From Knoxdaviesia capensis (Eukaryota > Ascomycota > Sordariomycetes > Microascales > Gondwanamycetaceae), in the NCBI GenBank assembly GCA_001510575.1, contig LNGK01000004.1:4119866-4183865 (forward strand): a DNA stretch of 64,000 nt, in the 5' to 3' direction. This document shows, one piece after another, positions 42,964 through 52,694 of the stretch. The notes under the pieces were generated by a model that saw nothing but the letters and a program-made list of their open reading frames with translations, was not told the DNA's origin and made no database searches. Each line of letters opens with the position of its first letter. The first letter of the stretch is position 1. A program made the translations under genes and the position numbers.

Positions 42964-43828
42964 TTTTTTTTTTTTACCTCGCTAAAGAGGTTAGGGTAGG
43001 AGACAGACAGGCTTGAGTGGGATGGAAATGATGTTCCGCTGAAATATTCCGCTGAATTAAATGCGTGGTGGTGGTGATGGTGGCTGGGTTTAACGAGACG
43101 ACAACTCTTTGATATATCCTGACAAGGAAGTTTTCCTGCCTTACCTCAAGTATCTCGCCCACTAGGCACAGTATTCAGTGCTCCCTAGCCCGCCCCAATC
43201 CTCAGGCCGTAGTATCATCCTTCGCCCGCAATCCGTTCCTTATCGGCCGCCTCTCGGGAATATCGGGCCATAAAGTGGGCCCCAACCCCCGCCGGTCCCC
43301 TTTTACCCTCGGCCAACCACTCCGCGGCCCGCGGCCTTTTCTAGAGGCTCCACTTAGATATTGGAAGTATCCCGGGAAATACTAAGAGATAGGAATAAGA
43401 TCCGGTTTTTCATCTCTGTGCCTGTGTCTCTGGCTGTATCTGTGGCTTCTGGAGAGATAACTCAGATAACGATCTGCCCATGATCGCGCTTAATCTTTTT
43501 CGATGTGGTCTGAGAGAACCACTGTATTATTGCCCGTTTAGGGTTTCTGGCTATCGCGACTGAGCAAACGCCCACCAAGTTGAATAAACTACGGCCGGTT
43601 TACTTCAACTCTTGGTTGCTTATATGAATGAAGATGATCACCCTACCCATCTTTTGATTCTCATGAAATGTCGCTTCTGAAGCAAGGCAACACATCTTCT
43701 TCTTCCTTCTTTCTTCTGACAGCCTTTCGATAGGTTCTGCTTTCATCTTCATCACCCTCCTCTCCATCACCTGAACAACCTCGTCCTGCTAACCTTTGCC
43801 TGACTGACAAAACAACCGCTGATTCATC
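42964..43828. promoter_or_regulatory. Shared dipeptidase/MFS promoter with CCGCGG pair
   Basis: An 865-bp divergent promoter. Two CCGCGG palindromes lie at 43322-43327 and 43329-43334, separated by one base, a form that Zn2Cys6 proteins can bind as paired CGG triplets. TTTAGGGTTT (telobox-like) is at 43537-43546. The MFS leader is CT-rich. Motif presence is seen directly; factor binding is inferred. Confidence 0.5.
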
Positions 43829-45689
43829 ATGACCGCCACCAGAGAGGACGGCAAAGATATGGCCGTTTACGCAGACTCCAAGGTGGAAGCCAGCACCGGC
43901 TCAGTGTCGGAAGAAGGCGGTGGCGATGTTCTGCGGTACCTGCACGAGGCCGAGGCCGAAGTCATCGACCCGCAGGTCATGCGCAAGCTGCTCTGGAAGA
44001 TTGACTTGCGGCTGATGCCCATTCTGTGCATCACGTACGCGCTGCAGTCGATCGACAAGACCACGCTCGGCTATGCGGCCGTGTTCGGCGCCCGCGAGGA
44101 TCTGGGCCTGCACGGCGATCAGTACTCGTGGGTCGGAGCCATCTTCTATCTCGGATACCTGGTGTGGGAGTTCCCGACAAACGTCTTGCTGCAGAAGTTG
44201 CCCATCCACCTGTTCATGGCCAGCACGGTATGTGACTGTCTTTGTTTTCTTTTTGTCTTGTGCTTCTGTTTTCTTTCGGCCGCGCGTGTGTGTGTGTGTG
44301 CGTGTGTGTGTGTGCGCGTATTAACTTGTTATAGGTCATCATCTGGGGCGGCGTGCTAATGTGCCACGGCGCCGTGCACAACTTCGCGGGAATGGCAGCC
44401 TGCCGAACCTTCCTCGGCGTGTTCGAAGCCTCCATCAACCCCGGCACCATGCTGATCTTCTCCATGTACTACCGCCGCGAGGAGCAGCCGCTGCGCATGG
44501 GCATCTGGATCGGCGCGGCCGGTCTCGGCTACGTCATCTCCGGCATCTCCAGCTTTGGCCTCGGCCATATCCAGTCGTCGATTGCCAGCTGGCGGCTTCT
44601 GTTTCTCTTCTGGGGGGCGGTGACCTTCTGCTGGGGCGTCCTCATCTTCTTCTTCCTGCCCGGCACCCCGTTGAAGGCCAAGTTCCTGAATGAGCACGAA
44701 CGCACCATTGTCATCGATCATATCCGTGCCAACGGCACTGGCTTGGAGAACCGCAAATTCAAGTGGCCGCAGTTCCGCGAGGCCATGCTTGACATCAAGA
44801 CTTGGCTTCTGTTTCTGTTTGCCGTGGCTAGCAACTCTCCCAATGGAGGACTTACCTCGGTAAGAACTTTTCTTCTGTCTTCCAAGCCTGGTTCGGGGCA
44901 TTCCTCTTGCTAATCCTGAGATTGCACACGTGCTTTAGTTTCAAGGATTGATCATCAAGGGCATGGGATTCTCGACCCTACAGACAACTCTGATCCAGAT
45001 GCCGTCGGGAGGAGTTCAGTTTATCATGTGCCCACTTGCCTGGTAAGACTTTTCTTTTTAACCCTGTTTCACAACGATCAATGGTGACGTACTGACACCT
45101 GTCACAGCTGGGCTGCATCCCGGTTCCCGAACACACGTATTATCATTATGATCGGCTGTCTTGTGCCATTCCTCGTGGGTCTGATCGGGCTCAAGACGAT
45201 CGACGAATCAAAGTCGTATGGCCGCTTGGTCTGCCTTTGGATTTCGTTCGCCTACACCGCCACGTGGACGCTGTCCATGTCGGTGGCCACGGCCAACACG
45301 GCGGGCCACACCAAGAAGATCACCACCAACGCCATGCTCCTCATCGGATACTGTCTCGGAAACTTCGTCGGCCCGTTCTTCTTCAAGTCGTACCAGGCTC
45401 CCGAATACCCGCTCGGTATCGGCATGATGTTCTTCTGCCTGGCGTTGCAGGTGTTGTGCCTGGTCGGAATATACGTGGTCTTCTGGGTTCGCAACCGGTC
45501 GCGCGCCCAGTTCCATAACAGCTCCGAGGCCGATCAGTTGCGTGCGCAGGAGAAGGCTTTCCTGGACGAGACTGACTGGGATAACAAGTACTTCAAGGTA
45601 AGCGATAAGAAGTCCGCTCTGTTTGCTGCTGCTTTGAAGCTTCGAAGGCCGGAGAGCACGACTAACAATCAAATCAGTACGTGTACTAG
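43829..45689 (+). CDS. Dal5-type MFS transporter (allantoate/dipeptide carrier family)
   Basis: Five exons (43829-44227, 44335-44859, 44939-45042, 45108-45597, 45678-45689) give about 509 residues. The predicted product has an acidic cytosolic N-terminus followed by about 12 membrane segments. Family strings of the anion:cation symporter group containing yeast Dal5 and Tna1 are clear: LMPILCITYALQSIDKTTLGYAAV, YLGYLVWEFPTNVLLQKLP, TFLGVFEASINPGTMLIFSMYY and GNFVGPFFFKSYQAPEYPLG. Dal5 carries allantoate and also dipeptides; relatives carry nicotinate and other carboxylates, so the substrate is not fixed by sequence. The last exon is a microexon coding only Tyr-Val-Tyr and stop, which restores the typical C-terminal end after KYFK. 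The first intron holds a (TG)n repeat. It sits between the dipeptidase and the decarboxylase. Confidence 0.93.
44287..44320. repeat. (TG)n microsatellite in the first MFS intron
   Basis: A TG/GT dinucleotide tract with a CG interruption lies between the donor at 44228 and the acceptor at 44334. It is intronic and simple. Confidence 0.9.
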
Positions 45690-47425
45690 TTTTTGGCGAT
45701 TTCGAAGGGGGAGGGGAGCCCTGGGTGGAAGTCTTGTGCTTAGTTTTCTTTCGTTTTGGTCCTTGTTCTTGTATTTGTCTGCTCTATTGCCGTGTGAACA
45801 TGTTGAAGGAGCTCGATGTACTACATCCCACCAGGTTTTCCCGAAGTCTGGTCTTCTTATGCAATATATTCTCGATATATCGTTCGCTTTTCGGAAGTTT
45901 CTCGTGTCAGGACCGGATGAAGTTTGGGACAACGCAAACGGAGATATCAAGGCAAAAGTGAAAGAAATCATTGCTCATCCGTTTTCTTCATGTCGATTTC
46001 CCGTATCGGTGATGGTTTCTGGCTCATGGAAGAACTGCGACAGTATATGATGCCACAAGAACGACACGGAGGAGAATAGGATGGAGAAAAGGAAAAGAAA
46101 ATCATTCTCCGGGAAAGACTTTTTTGGCCCCTTTATTTCACCGGCAAAAAAGTGTTCAAGTTGAGGCGGCAGGTGCAGCCAAGCGGCCAAGGGAAAGACT
46201 GGATAACTGAATATCGCATTAACGAGGTGTTGACCTGTCCGTAAGTTATATTGAATGTGAAACAGCCGTGATGTTCTTCTTGGCATGAATACGCCTTGAA
46301 TACGCTTGATGTCTTCATGTATATCTGACTTGCCTCTAACGGGCCTGTATTGGGCATCTATGCAGAAGGAAGGGGAGGATGCGGATGTGACGATCTTTGG
46401 TTACATGTACTTTCACTGCGAGTCTGCGACAGTGCTGTACCTCCGGGGTTAGCTGTCAAGTCTGAAAAGCTGTCTTATCCGTGCCCGTGACAAGGCATGA
46501 AGCAGAGCAGTACATCCAGACATGTAAATAAAAAAGACCGGAGAGCAGAATGACCCAGGTGCATGTGTGTATGTGCGTGCATTGCATGTCTCTCCTGGTT
46601 CTGTCTTGGATACCTCATTGATCAGGTTTTGCTATCCTTTGCTCCAACTCCCGAAAGCTCCAACCTCCCCCACTTTGGCCTGACACACATCATCTCCTTT
46701 TCTCTCTCGGTGTTGTTACTGGACCCCTCGGCCGATGGAGAAGGAGAATTCTCGGGAGCTTATTCGGCGGGCGTTGGGCCGGGAAGGATGCGAAGACAGC
46801 TTTGTCAGGACGGAAGTTGTGACATCACGTTCAAAAAATCATTACTATACACAAAGAGGAGCCGCCATATGTCTCGCTGGTCTTCCACACGAGGTCCGGC
46901 CGCGTTCGACAGGGATTCTACAGTGTACATGTACTGAGATTTCGTCGACTCCCACCAGTAATTAATGCTGGGGGCAATGAGGAATGAGACGATGCGATAA
47001 CGGCCTGCCCAGTTCTATTATTAAAAGTCGAGGCCACTGTTATTGCCGAAAATTTTGTTCATTTTCTTTTGGTTTTGCCTCACATACTAACTATCACCTT
47101 AGTCCCCGCGAGGTTGGAAATGTTTCCCGCGGAGCAGAGTGGGGCCGACTTCCCGCGGCCAGGCTTAGGCTATCGCCGCACTTTGCGGCTCCTGGTGCCC
47201 GGCAGCCCAACATAACATGCACGAACTTGTTGATTATCTCTGAATCGAAGGGTTGTAACTTCCCGAGGCATTTTTCTCGTCTCTTCTCTATATTACCTAG
47301 TTAGTGTGTGTGTATGTGAGCGTTCTGTAGAGTGACTACAAAGAAAACACTTCTTCTTCATCTCTCTTCTGCTTCTTCTGCTCGCGTTTCTATCTCCCCG
47401 CGAAAAGAGCCACACCACACTCACC
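45690..47425. other. Intergenic region before the decarboxylase gene
   Basis: About 1.7 kb with no recognised gene. It should hold the MFS 3' UTR and the promoter of the aminotransferase-family gene; two CCGCGG sites near 47.13-47.16 kb are listed separately. The short frames present show no domain. Confidence 0.5.
47127..47158. promoter_or_regulatory. Pair of CCGCGG sites upstream of the decarboxylase
   Basis: CCGCGG at 47127-47132 and 47153-47158, each in a TCCCGCGG context, lie about 270-300 bp upstream of the start at 47426. The same hexamer is paired in the dipeptidase/MFS promoter. It is a plausible site for a Zn2Cys6 factor; binding is inferred. Confidence 0.45.
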
Positions 47426-48766
47426 ATGGGGTCCTTATCAAATAACACCGATAACGCCACCACGGCCTTTTTCGAAAGAGCCGACAAGCACCTGGTGTAC
47501 ACCGGAGTCCCCTTTTCCCCCGTGGTCATCACCAAGGCCCTGGGCACCCGGCTCTATGATTCCACCGGCCGGTCGATTCTGGACTTCACGTCCGGCCAGA
47601 TGAGCTCGCTGCTCGGCCATTCGCACCCGGAGATCGTGCAGGTGGTGCAGAAGTACGTGGCCAACCTCGACCATCTGCTCAGCAACATGATCACCGAGCC
47701 GGTGGTGGCGCTCGCTGAGAAGTTGGCGTCGGTACTGCCGGCGCCGCTGGAAAAGTCGTTCTTCCTCAACACCGGCTCCGAGAGCACCGAGGCCGCCATC
47801 AAGATGGCCAAGATGTACACCGGCAAGTTCGAGATCGTGGCCATGTCGTCCAGCTACCACGGCCTGACCGGCGCCGCCGGCGCCGCCACGTACTCGGCCG
47901 GCCGCAGGAACGGCGGCCCCACTATTCCCGGCCAGATCGCCTTCCCGGCGCCGTACGCCTACCGCTCGGTGTTCCGCACGCCCACCGGTGCCTGGGACTG
48001 GGAGACCGAGGTGGCTTTCGGCTGGGACATGGTCGACCGCCAGAGCGTGGGGTCGCTGGCGGCGCTGATCATGGAGCCGATTCTGTCAACCGGCGGCATT
48101 CTCGACCTGCCGGACGGCTACCTGGCGCGCATGAGCGCCGAGTGCAAGAAGCGCGGCATGCTGCTGATCCTCGACGAGGCGCAGACCGGCGTCAGCCGCA
48201 CCGGCAAGATGTTCGCCTTCGAGCACCACGGCGTCGTGCCCGACATCCTGGCCCTCAGCAAGACCCTCGGCTGCGGCCTGCCGCTGGCCTCGGTCACCAC
48301 CACCGCCGAGATCGACCGCGGCTGCCGCGCCGCCGGCTTCCTGTGGCTGACCACCCACCTCAACGACCCGCTGACCGCCTCCGTCGGCGTCGTTGCGCTG
48401 GACATCGTCACCCGCGATAACTACTGCGCCCGCGCCGCCGAACGTGGCGCCCAGCTGCGCGCCGGCCTGCTTAAGCTGCAGCAGAAGTACTGGTGCATCG
48501 GCGATGTGCGCGGCCGCGGCCTGCTACAGGGCATCGAGATCATTTCCGACCGCGCCTCCAAGGCCCCCGGCCCGGAGCTGGGCCAGGCCGTCTCCGACCG
48601 CGCCATGGATATTGGCTTGTCGTGCAACGTTGTCAATCTTCCCGGCATGGGCGGTGTCTTCCGCTTGGCTCCGCCGGTTACCGTCAGTGAGGAGGAGATT
48701 ACGGAGGGTCTGCAGATTCTAGACCAAGCCTTTGGTGATGTGCTAAAGGCTCGGGGTTTGGTGTAG
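47426..48766 (+). CDS. 2,2-dialkylglycine decarboxylase (class III PLP aminotransferase family)
   Basis: A single exon of 446 residues. It matches bacterial 2,2-dialkylglycine decarboxylase along its whole length: ILDFTSGQMSSLLGHSHPEI (with the active-site Gln), FFLNTGSESTEAAIKMAK, GLTGAAGAATYSAGR, EPILSTGGILDLPDGY, LILDEAQTGVSRTGKMF, the PLP lysine in DILALSKTLGCGLP, and the substrate-side Arg in GGVFRLAPPVTVSEEEI. In the bacterial enzyme a Trp sits in the SWHG loop; here it is Tyr (SSYHG). The known reaction is oxidative decarboxylation of dialkyl amino acids, chiefly 2-aminoisobutyrate (Aib), coupled to transamination of pyruvate, giving acetone, CO2 and Ala. Other class III aminotransferases are less similar because they lack TSGQMS. 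Context with a dipeptidase and Dal5-type carrier suggests catabolism of Aib-containing peptides. Confidence 0.92.
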   Translation: MGSLSNNTDNATTAFFERADKHLVYTGVPFSPVVITKALGTRLYDSTGRSILDFTSGQMSSLLGHSHPEIVQVVQKYVANLDHLLSNMITEPVVALAEKLASVLPAPLEKSFFLNTGSESTEAAIKMAKMYTGKFEIVAMSSSYHGLTGAAGAATYSAGRRNGGPTIPGQIAFPAPYAYRSVFRTPTGAWDWETEVAFGWDMVDRQSVGSLAALIMEPILSTGGILDLPDGYLARMSAECKKRGMLLILDEAQTGVSRTGKMFAFEHHGVVPDILALSKTLGCGLPLASVTTTAEIDRGCRAAGFLWLTTHLNDPLTASVGVVALDIVTRDNYCARAAERGAQLRAGLLKLQQKYWCIGDVRGRGLLQGIEIISDRASKAPGPELGQAVSDRAMDIGLSCNVVNLPGMGGVFRLAPPVTVSEEEITEGLQILDQAFGDVLKARGLV

Positions 48767-51096
48767 TGTTACACTTGTTAAACAGAAAAGAAAAGAAAAA
48801 TTGTCTAAGGAGCGTTCAGTTTGTTCATCACTAGAAACGAAGTTAACCTAGAAGTTGAATTTATGAGGCGATTAATTACATGGAAGCTTCCAGATCTTTT
48901 GAGTGCGGGAAAAGTCCCGAGATTTGAGGGGGGAAGGAGCTCGGTTAATGCACTGGCCCGTCCTTCGCTCCTTCCCTGGATTTTATAGTGCCGCACAAAC
49001 GGTGAACTTTTAATCTTCCTGCCATCTATACCGGTGAAATATATCGTCAATCACATCCTTCACTCCATTTTCAGCCTCATGAACCTCATACGGTTTTTTT
49101 TCTTTCTTCTTTTTTTCGTTTTTTTTTTTCTAAACCTAATGCTTTGGTTGAGAAAAGCTCTTGGTAAAACCGGAATCTTCAACACTCTCATTCCCCGTCA
49201 GCGTTGTCGTCAGGCTCACGCCTTTGAGGAACCCGAGGTGACGGCAAACAGGCTTGGCTTGGAGATATGTGATGTCTCCAAGTCCACCAGGGTTCCAACT
49301 CCATCTGATCAAACCTTCCGATGTCCTTCCGGTCCAGCGTTCCGATGCACCGGTGCTTCTCCGACCTTCTATCGCCGGGTACTCTAAGGCTCTCCAACTC
49401 CAGCCATGTGACGCTTGATCTTCAGATTTGGGGAAAAGAATAGATCTCGATGGCTCGTTAGAGTTGATTCGAAACTGCACGGCCACTCTCCTTTCGAACT
49501 TGGCACAGCATGGACACACTGAATTGGGACAACTATTCACTGGAAAATGTTGCGTCGGAGATCCACCCTCCGAAAATACAACATCCACCACCGCCACCAT
49601 AACACCCCGTCGAAGCTCAGATCCCCACTTATACCCCCCGGCCGAAGAACCTCCCCCGTCCATGGTTGCAGAATGCGGGGATATGCAACCCTATCATCTC
49701 GGATCTTAATCCCTTCTCTCCGGGCGTCGGACGAATGACGAAAATACAGTCGAAAGAAAGCCTGGAAGATATATAGGCCCCCACCATCGACTACACCTCC
49801 GCTTCCACTGTCTTTGTCTTGTCGCCGATATTTGCCCATGCCCAGGTCCGCCAACTCTTATTACATCCGAAATCACACCCTGCACCGCACCCTTCAACCT
49901 CTGTCGTATTTCAACATCCCCAATAGTTTCGAGAAGCCAACTCCCAGTCTAGCCTCCAGCTGCAGGACTCCCCAAGCCTACCACCCACAGGCCACTCGAT
50001 GGGGTCGTTCCACAAACAGACAATCCCCCCGGATTTCCTCCTTCCGGCCCTCTAGAATCTCCTCTAGATCGACAGCGTCGTATTGACCGGGGATGGGGCT
50101 AGTCTCCAGCATCGTCGGCCCGGACTCACCACCAAGTAGACTAACAGCATCTTGCCTGACTGGTTTCATGATATAAACCCATAAAACGCTCCTCGTCTCC
50201 TATCCGCTTTTATAAATCACATGCTGTGAAAATTTCCTCTTTTTACCCAACCTCCATGGCATTTGTAACCGATGGTTGCATTCGCCAATGCAGAGACACC
50301 ACGAATATCAATAAAGAAATATCATAGGTCCCTGCTATATACCTGTCCTAGGTACTTTGTTATAGTCAGGCCACCTTGGTAAGGTGAAGAACAACGGTTT
50401 CTGTATTACTGCTGAACATGCCGCGAACTCGGGTATTGACGCCCCCAACGGGAGTTGAACGGCACCTAGCAGGATGCAGTCCAGTTTTGTCTAGGTTAGG
50501 GTCGACACTTCCATGCCCAGCATCTGAGATGAGTCTCCACGGTATCCAGATCCCATCTAAGGTCCAATGAAGTCACAGCAATATCACAAAATGCAAGTCC
50601 CTAAGAAGTACATGTAAGTTCATGATCACCAAAGCCTATCCAGCCCACCAAGAAGGAAAGGAAAAAAGAGCTCTTATAAATGAGAGATAATGAATCGAAA
50701 TGAGGAAAGGGCTTTGGGCTTATTTTTTGGGGGGGTGGGGTTAAATTTCAGAAGAATTGATTGTTTTTTCCATACAGATTTCAAGATCGTCCCGTATCCA
50801 TCAACACACACAGCCTTGTCCCAACTTCACTGCACCAAAGAAAGAAGAACCCCAGCCAAATGAAATGCACGAGGGGTGATGAAGAGTTGGTGGTGGCGAA
50901 GCTCGTATGTTAGCTAGGGGTGAACCATGTAGACTTTCTCCGAGGATGGTTCGTCGAGAGCGATCTTCACTAATTTTGACTTTGAGAAGAGAAAAAAAAA
51001 AGAGAAAAGAAGAGCTCACCAGAAGTCTCATTCCAGAGATATCTAGCTGCTTTCATTTCCTTTTTAGGTCTCGAATGATCCGGGAGGCGTCCCCGC
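48767..51096. other. 2.3-kb region without a convincing gene
   Basis: Several minus-strand frames exist (49136-49663, 49537-49854, 49978-50169); the last starts with ATG and has protein-like composition (AVDLEEILEGRKEEIRGD), but it ends after 63 codons and no splice path to a family is seen. A tRNA-like piece near 50440-50475 lacks a matching acceptor stem and is rejected. Poly-T is present at 49097-49129. Confidence 0.4.
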
Positions 51097-52389
51097 TTAA
51101 GCAGTCTCGGAGTCATCGAGAGGACCCTTCTTCCGGGAAGGGCCCTTCTTGGCCGGAGCCTTGAACGAAGGAGGAGCCGGGCCCTTCTTGGTGGGGGCCT
51201 TGAACGAGGGGGGAGCCTTTCCGAACGGGGCCTTCTTGAAGGGGGCCTTGAAGGGAGCCTTCTTGAATGGGGCCTTGAATCCCTTGTCCTCACCAACATC
51301 CTCCTCAGCGCGGGCAGCAATCTCGGCCTCAACCTCAGTGGCCTCCTCCTCCTCCTGCGGGCGCATGCCACCACGGCCCGGGGCCTTCTTGGCGGGCTCC
51401 TTCAGCGCGGGGGGGGCGCTCTTGGTGGGAGCCTTCAGGGCCGGAGGGGCGCTCTTGGTGGGGGCCTTCAGAGCCGGGGGAGCGGTCTTGGTCGGGGCCT
51501 TGAAAGCGGGAGGGGTGGGAGCCTTGAAGGTTGGGGGAGCCGGGGCCTTCTTAGTAGGAGCCTTGAACGAGGGAGGGGCCTTTCCGAAGGGGGCCTTCTT
51601 GAAAGGAGCCTTGAAGGGAGCTTTGAAGGGAGCCTTGAATCCCTTGTCCTCGCCAACATCTTCACCAACATCTTCCTCAGCACGGGCGGCAATCTCAGCC
51701 TCCGCATCAGCCTCCTCATCAAGGGGTCCCACGGGGCGGCCACGGCCCGGAGCCTTCTTGGCGGGCTCCTTGAGGGCGGGCGGGGCGCTCTTGGTGGGAG
51801 CCTTCAGAGCCGGGGGGGCGCTCTTAGTGGGGGCCTTCAGAGCCGGGGGGGCGGTCTTCGTCGGGGCCTTGAGGGCCGGAGGAGTGGGGGCCTTGAAGGT
51901 CGGCGGGGCCGGCGCCTTCTTGGTGGGGGCCTTGAAAGAAGGAGGGGCCGGCGCCTTGAAGGGGGCCTTGAAGGGAGCCTTCTTGAAAGGAGCCTTTCCG
52001 AAGGGGGCCTTGAATCCCTTATCCTCGCCGACGTCCTCGCCAACATCCTCCTCAGCGCGGGCGATAATTTCGGGCTCGGCATCAGCATCCTCGTCGGCAG
52101 GGCGCTCGGGGCGGCCACGGCCAGGGGCCTTCTTGGCGGGCTCCTTGAGGGCGGGCGGGGCGCTCTTGGTGGGGGCCTTCAGAGCCGGGGGGGCGCTCTT
52201 AGTAGGGGCCTTCAGAGTCGGGGGGGCGCTCTTGGTGGGGGCCTTCAGAGCTGGGGGGGCGGTCTTAGTCGGGGCCTTGAAAGCGGGAGGGGTAGGAGCC
52301 TTGAAGGTAGGCGGGGCCTTCTTAGTCGGGGCCTTGAACGAGGGAGGGGCCTTTCCGAAGGGGGCCTTCTTGAAGGGAGCCTTGAAGCC
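51097..52389 (-). repeat. Four in-frame tandem coding repeats
   Basis: The GFKAPF block openings begin at 52389, 52017, 51642 and 51282 (minus strand), giving periods of 372, 375 and 360 bases, all multiples of three. Each block also contains a smaller 10-12 residue K-A-P-T unit repeated several times. Block 4 is shorter and ends with a divergent basic tail (SRKKGPLDDSETA). Synonymous differences between blocks suggest the repeats are not brand new. Confidence 0.9.
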
Positions 52390-52694
52390 CTTGTCCTCGC
52401 CAACATCCTCTTCGGCATCAGCCTCAGCACGGGCAATGATCTCAATTGCCTCCTCAACCTCACGCTTGGAGAAGTCGAAACCCTCGCCGCCCTAAACGAG
52501 AGGAGACATTCTATATTAGTTCACTCTGATGCAAAATACCGGAGTGAGAGAGTCTGTTATAAAATAGCACCACTTACAAAGGCAACATCGCGGTCCTGGA
52601 TGTTGGCGACCTCGTTCAGGCCGGCATCGGGGATAGCGAGACCCAAGACATTGGGGGTGATCAGGAGAAGAGTGAGAAGGAATCGGGTAGCCAT
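51097..52694 (-). CDS. Secreted Lys-Ala-Pro repeat protein with acidic spacers
   Basis: Two exons on the minus strand (52694-52578 and 52491-51097; intron 86 bp) give about 503 residues. A signal peptide (FLLTLLLITPNVLGLA) is followed by a short N-terminal part with a Lys-Arg site (DFSKREVEEA) that a Kex2-type protease could cut. The rest is four tandem blocks of 120-125 residues. Each opens with GFKAPF, continues with FKAPTKKAP-, FKAPTPPAFKAPTKTAPP- and ALKAPTKSAPP-type units, ends EPAKKAPGRGRP, and is separated by an acidic spacer such as EIAARAEEDVGED. It has no Cys, so no disulfide-rich fold; it should be an extended polyampholyte. I do not recognise a family. It recalls Lys/Pro-repeat adhesives and extracellular-matrix proteins in pattern only. 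Alternative: a precursor cut into peptides. Confidence 0.8.

Noticed and set aside
50440..50515. A tRNA-like 3' end on the minus strand (GTTCAACTCCCG with GGGGGCG)
   Set aside because: No 5' acceptor strand pairs with it and the T-stem does not pair; at best a relic.
51097..52694. Reading the KAP-repeat protein as a pheromone or dikaritin-type RiPP precursor
   Set aside because: Only one Lys-Arg site exists, the blocks are 120 residues long, and no UstY-type or tyrosinase gene is nearby.
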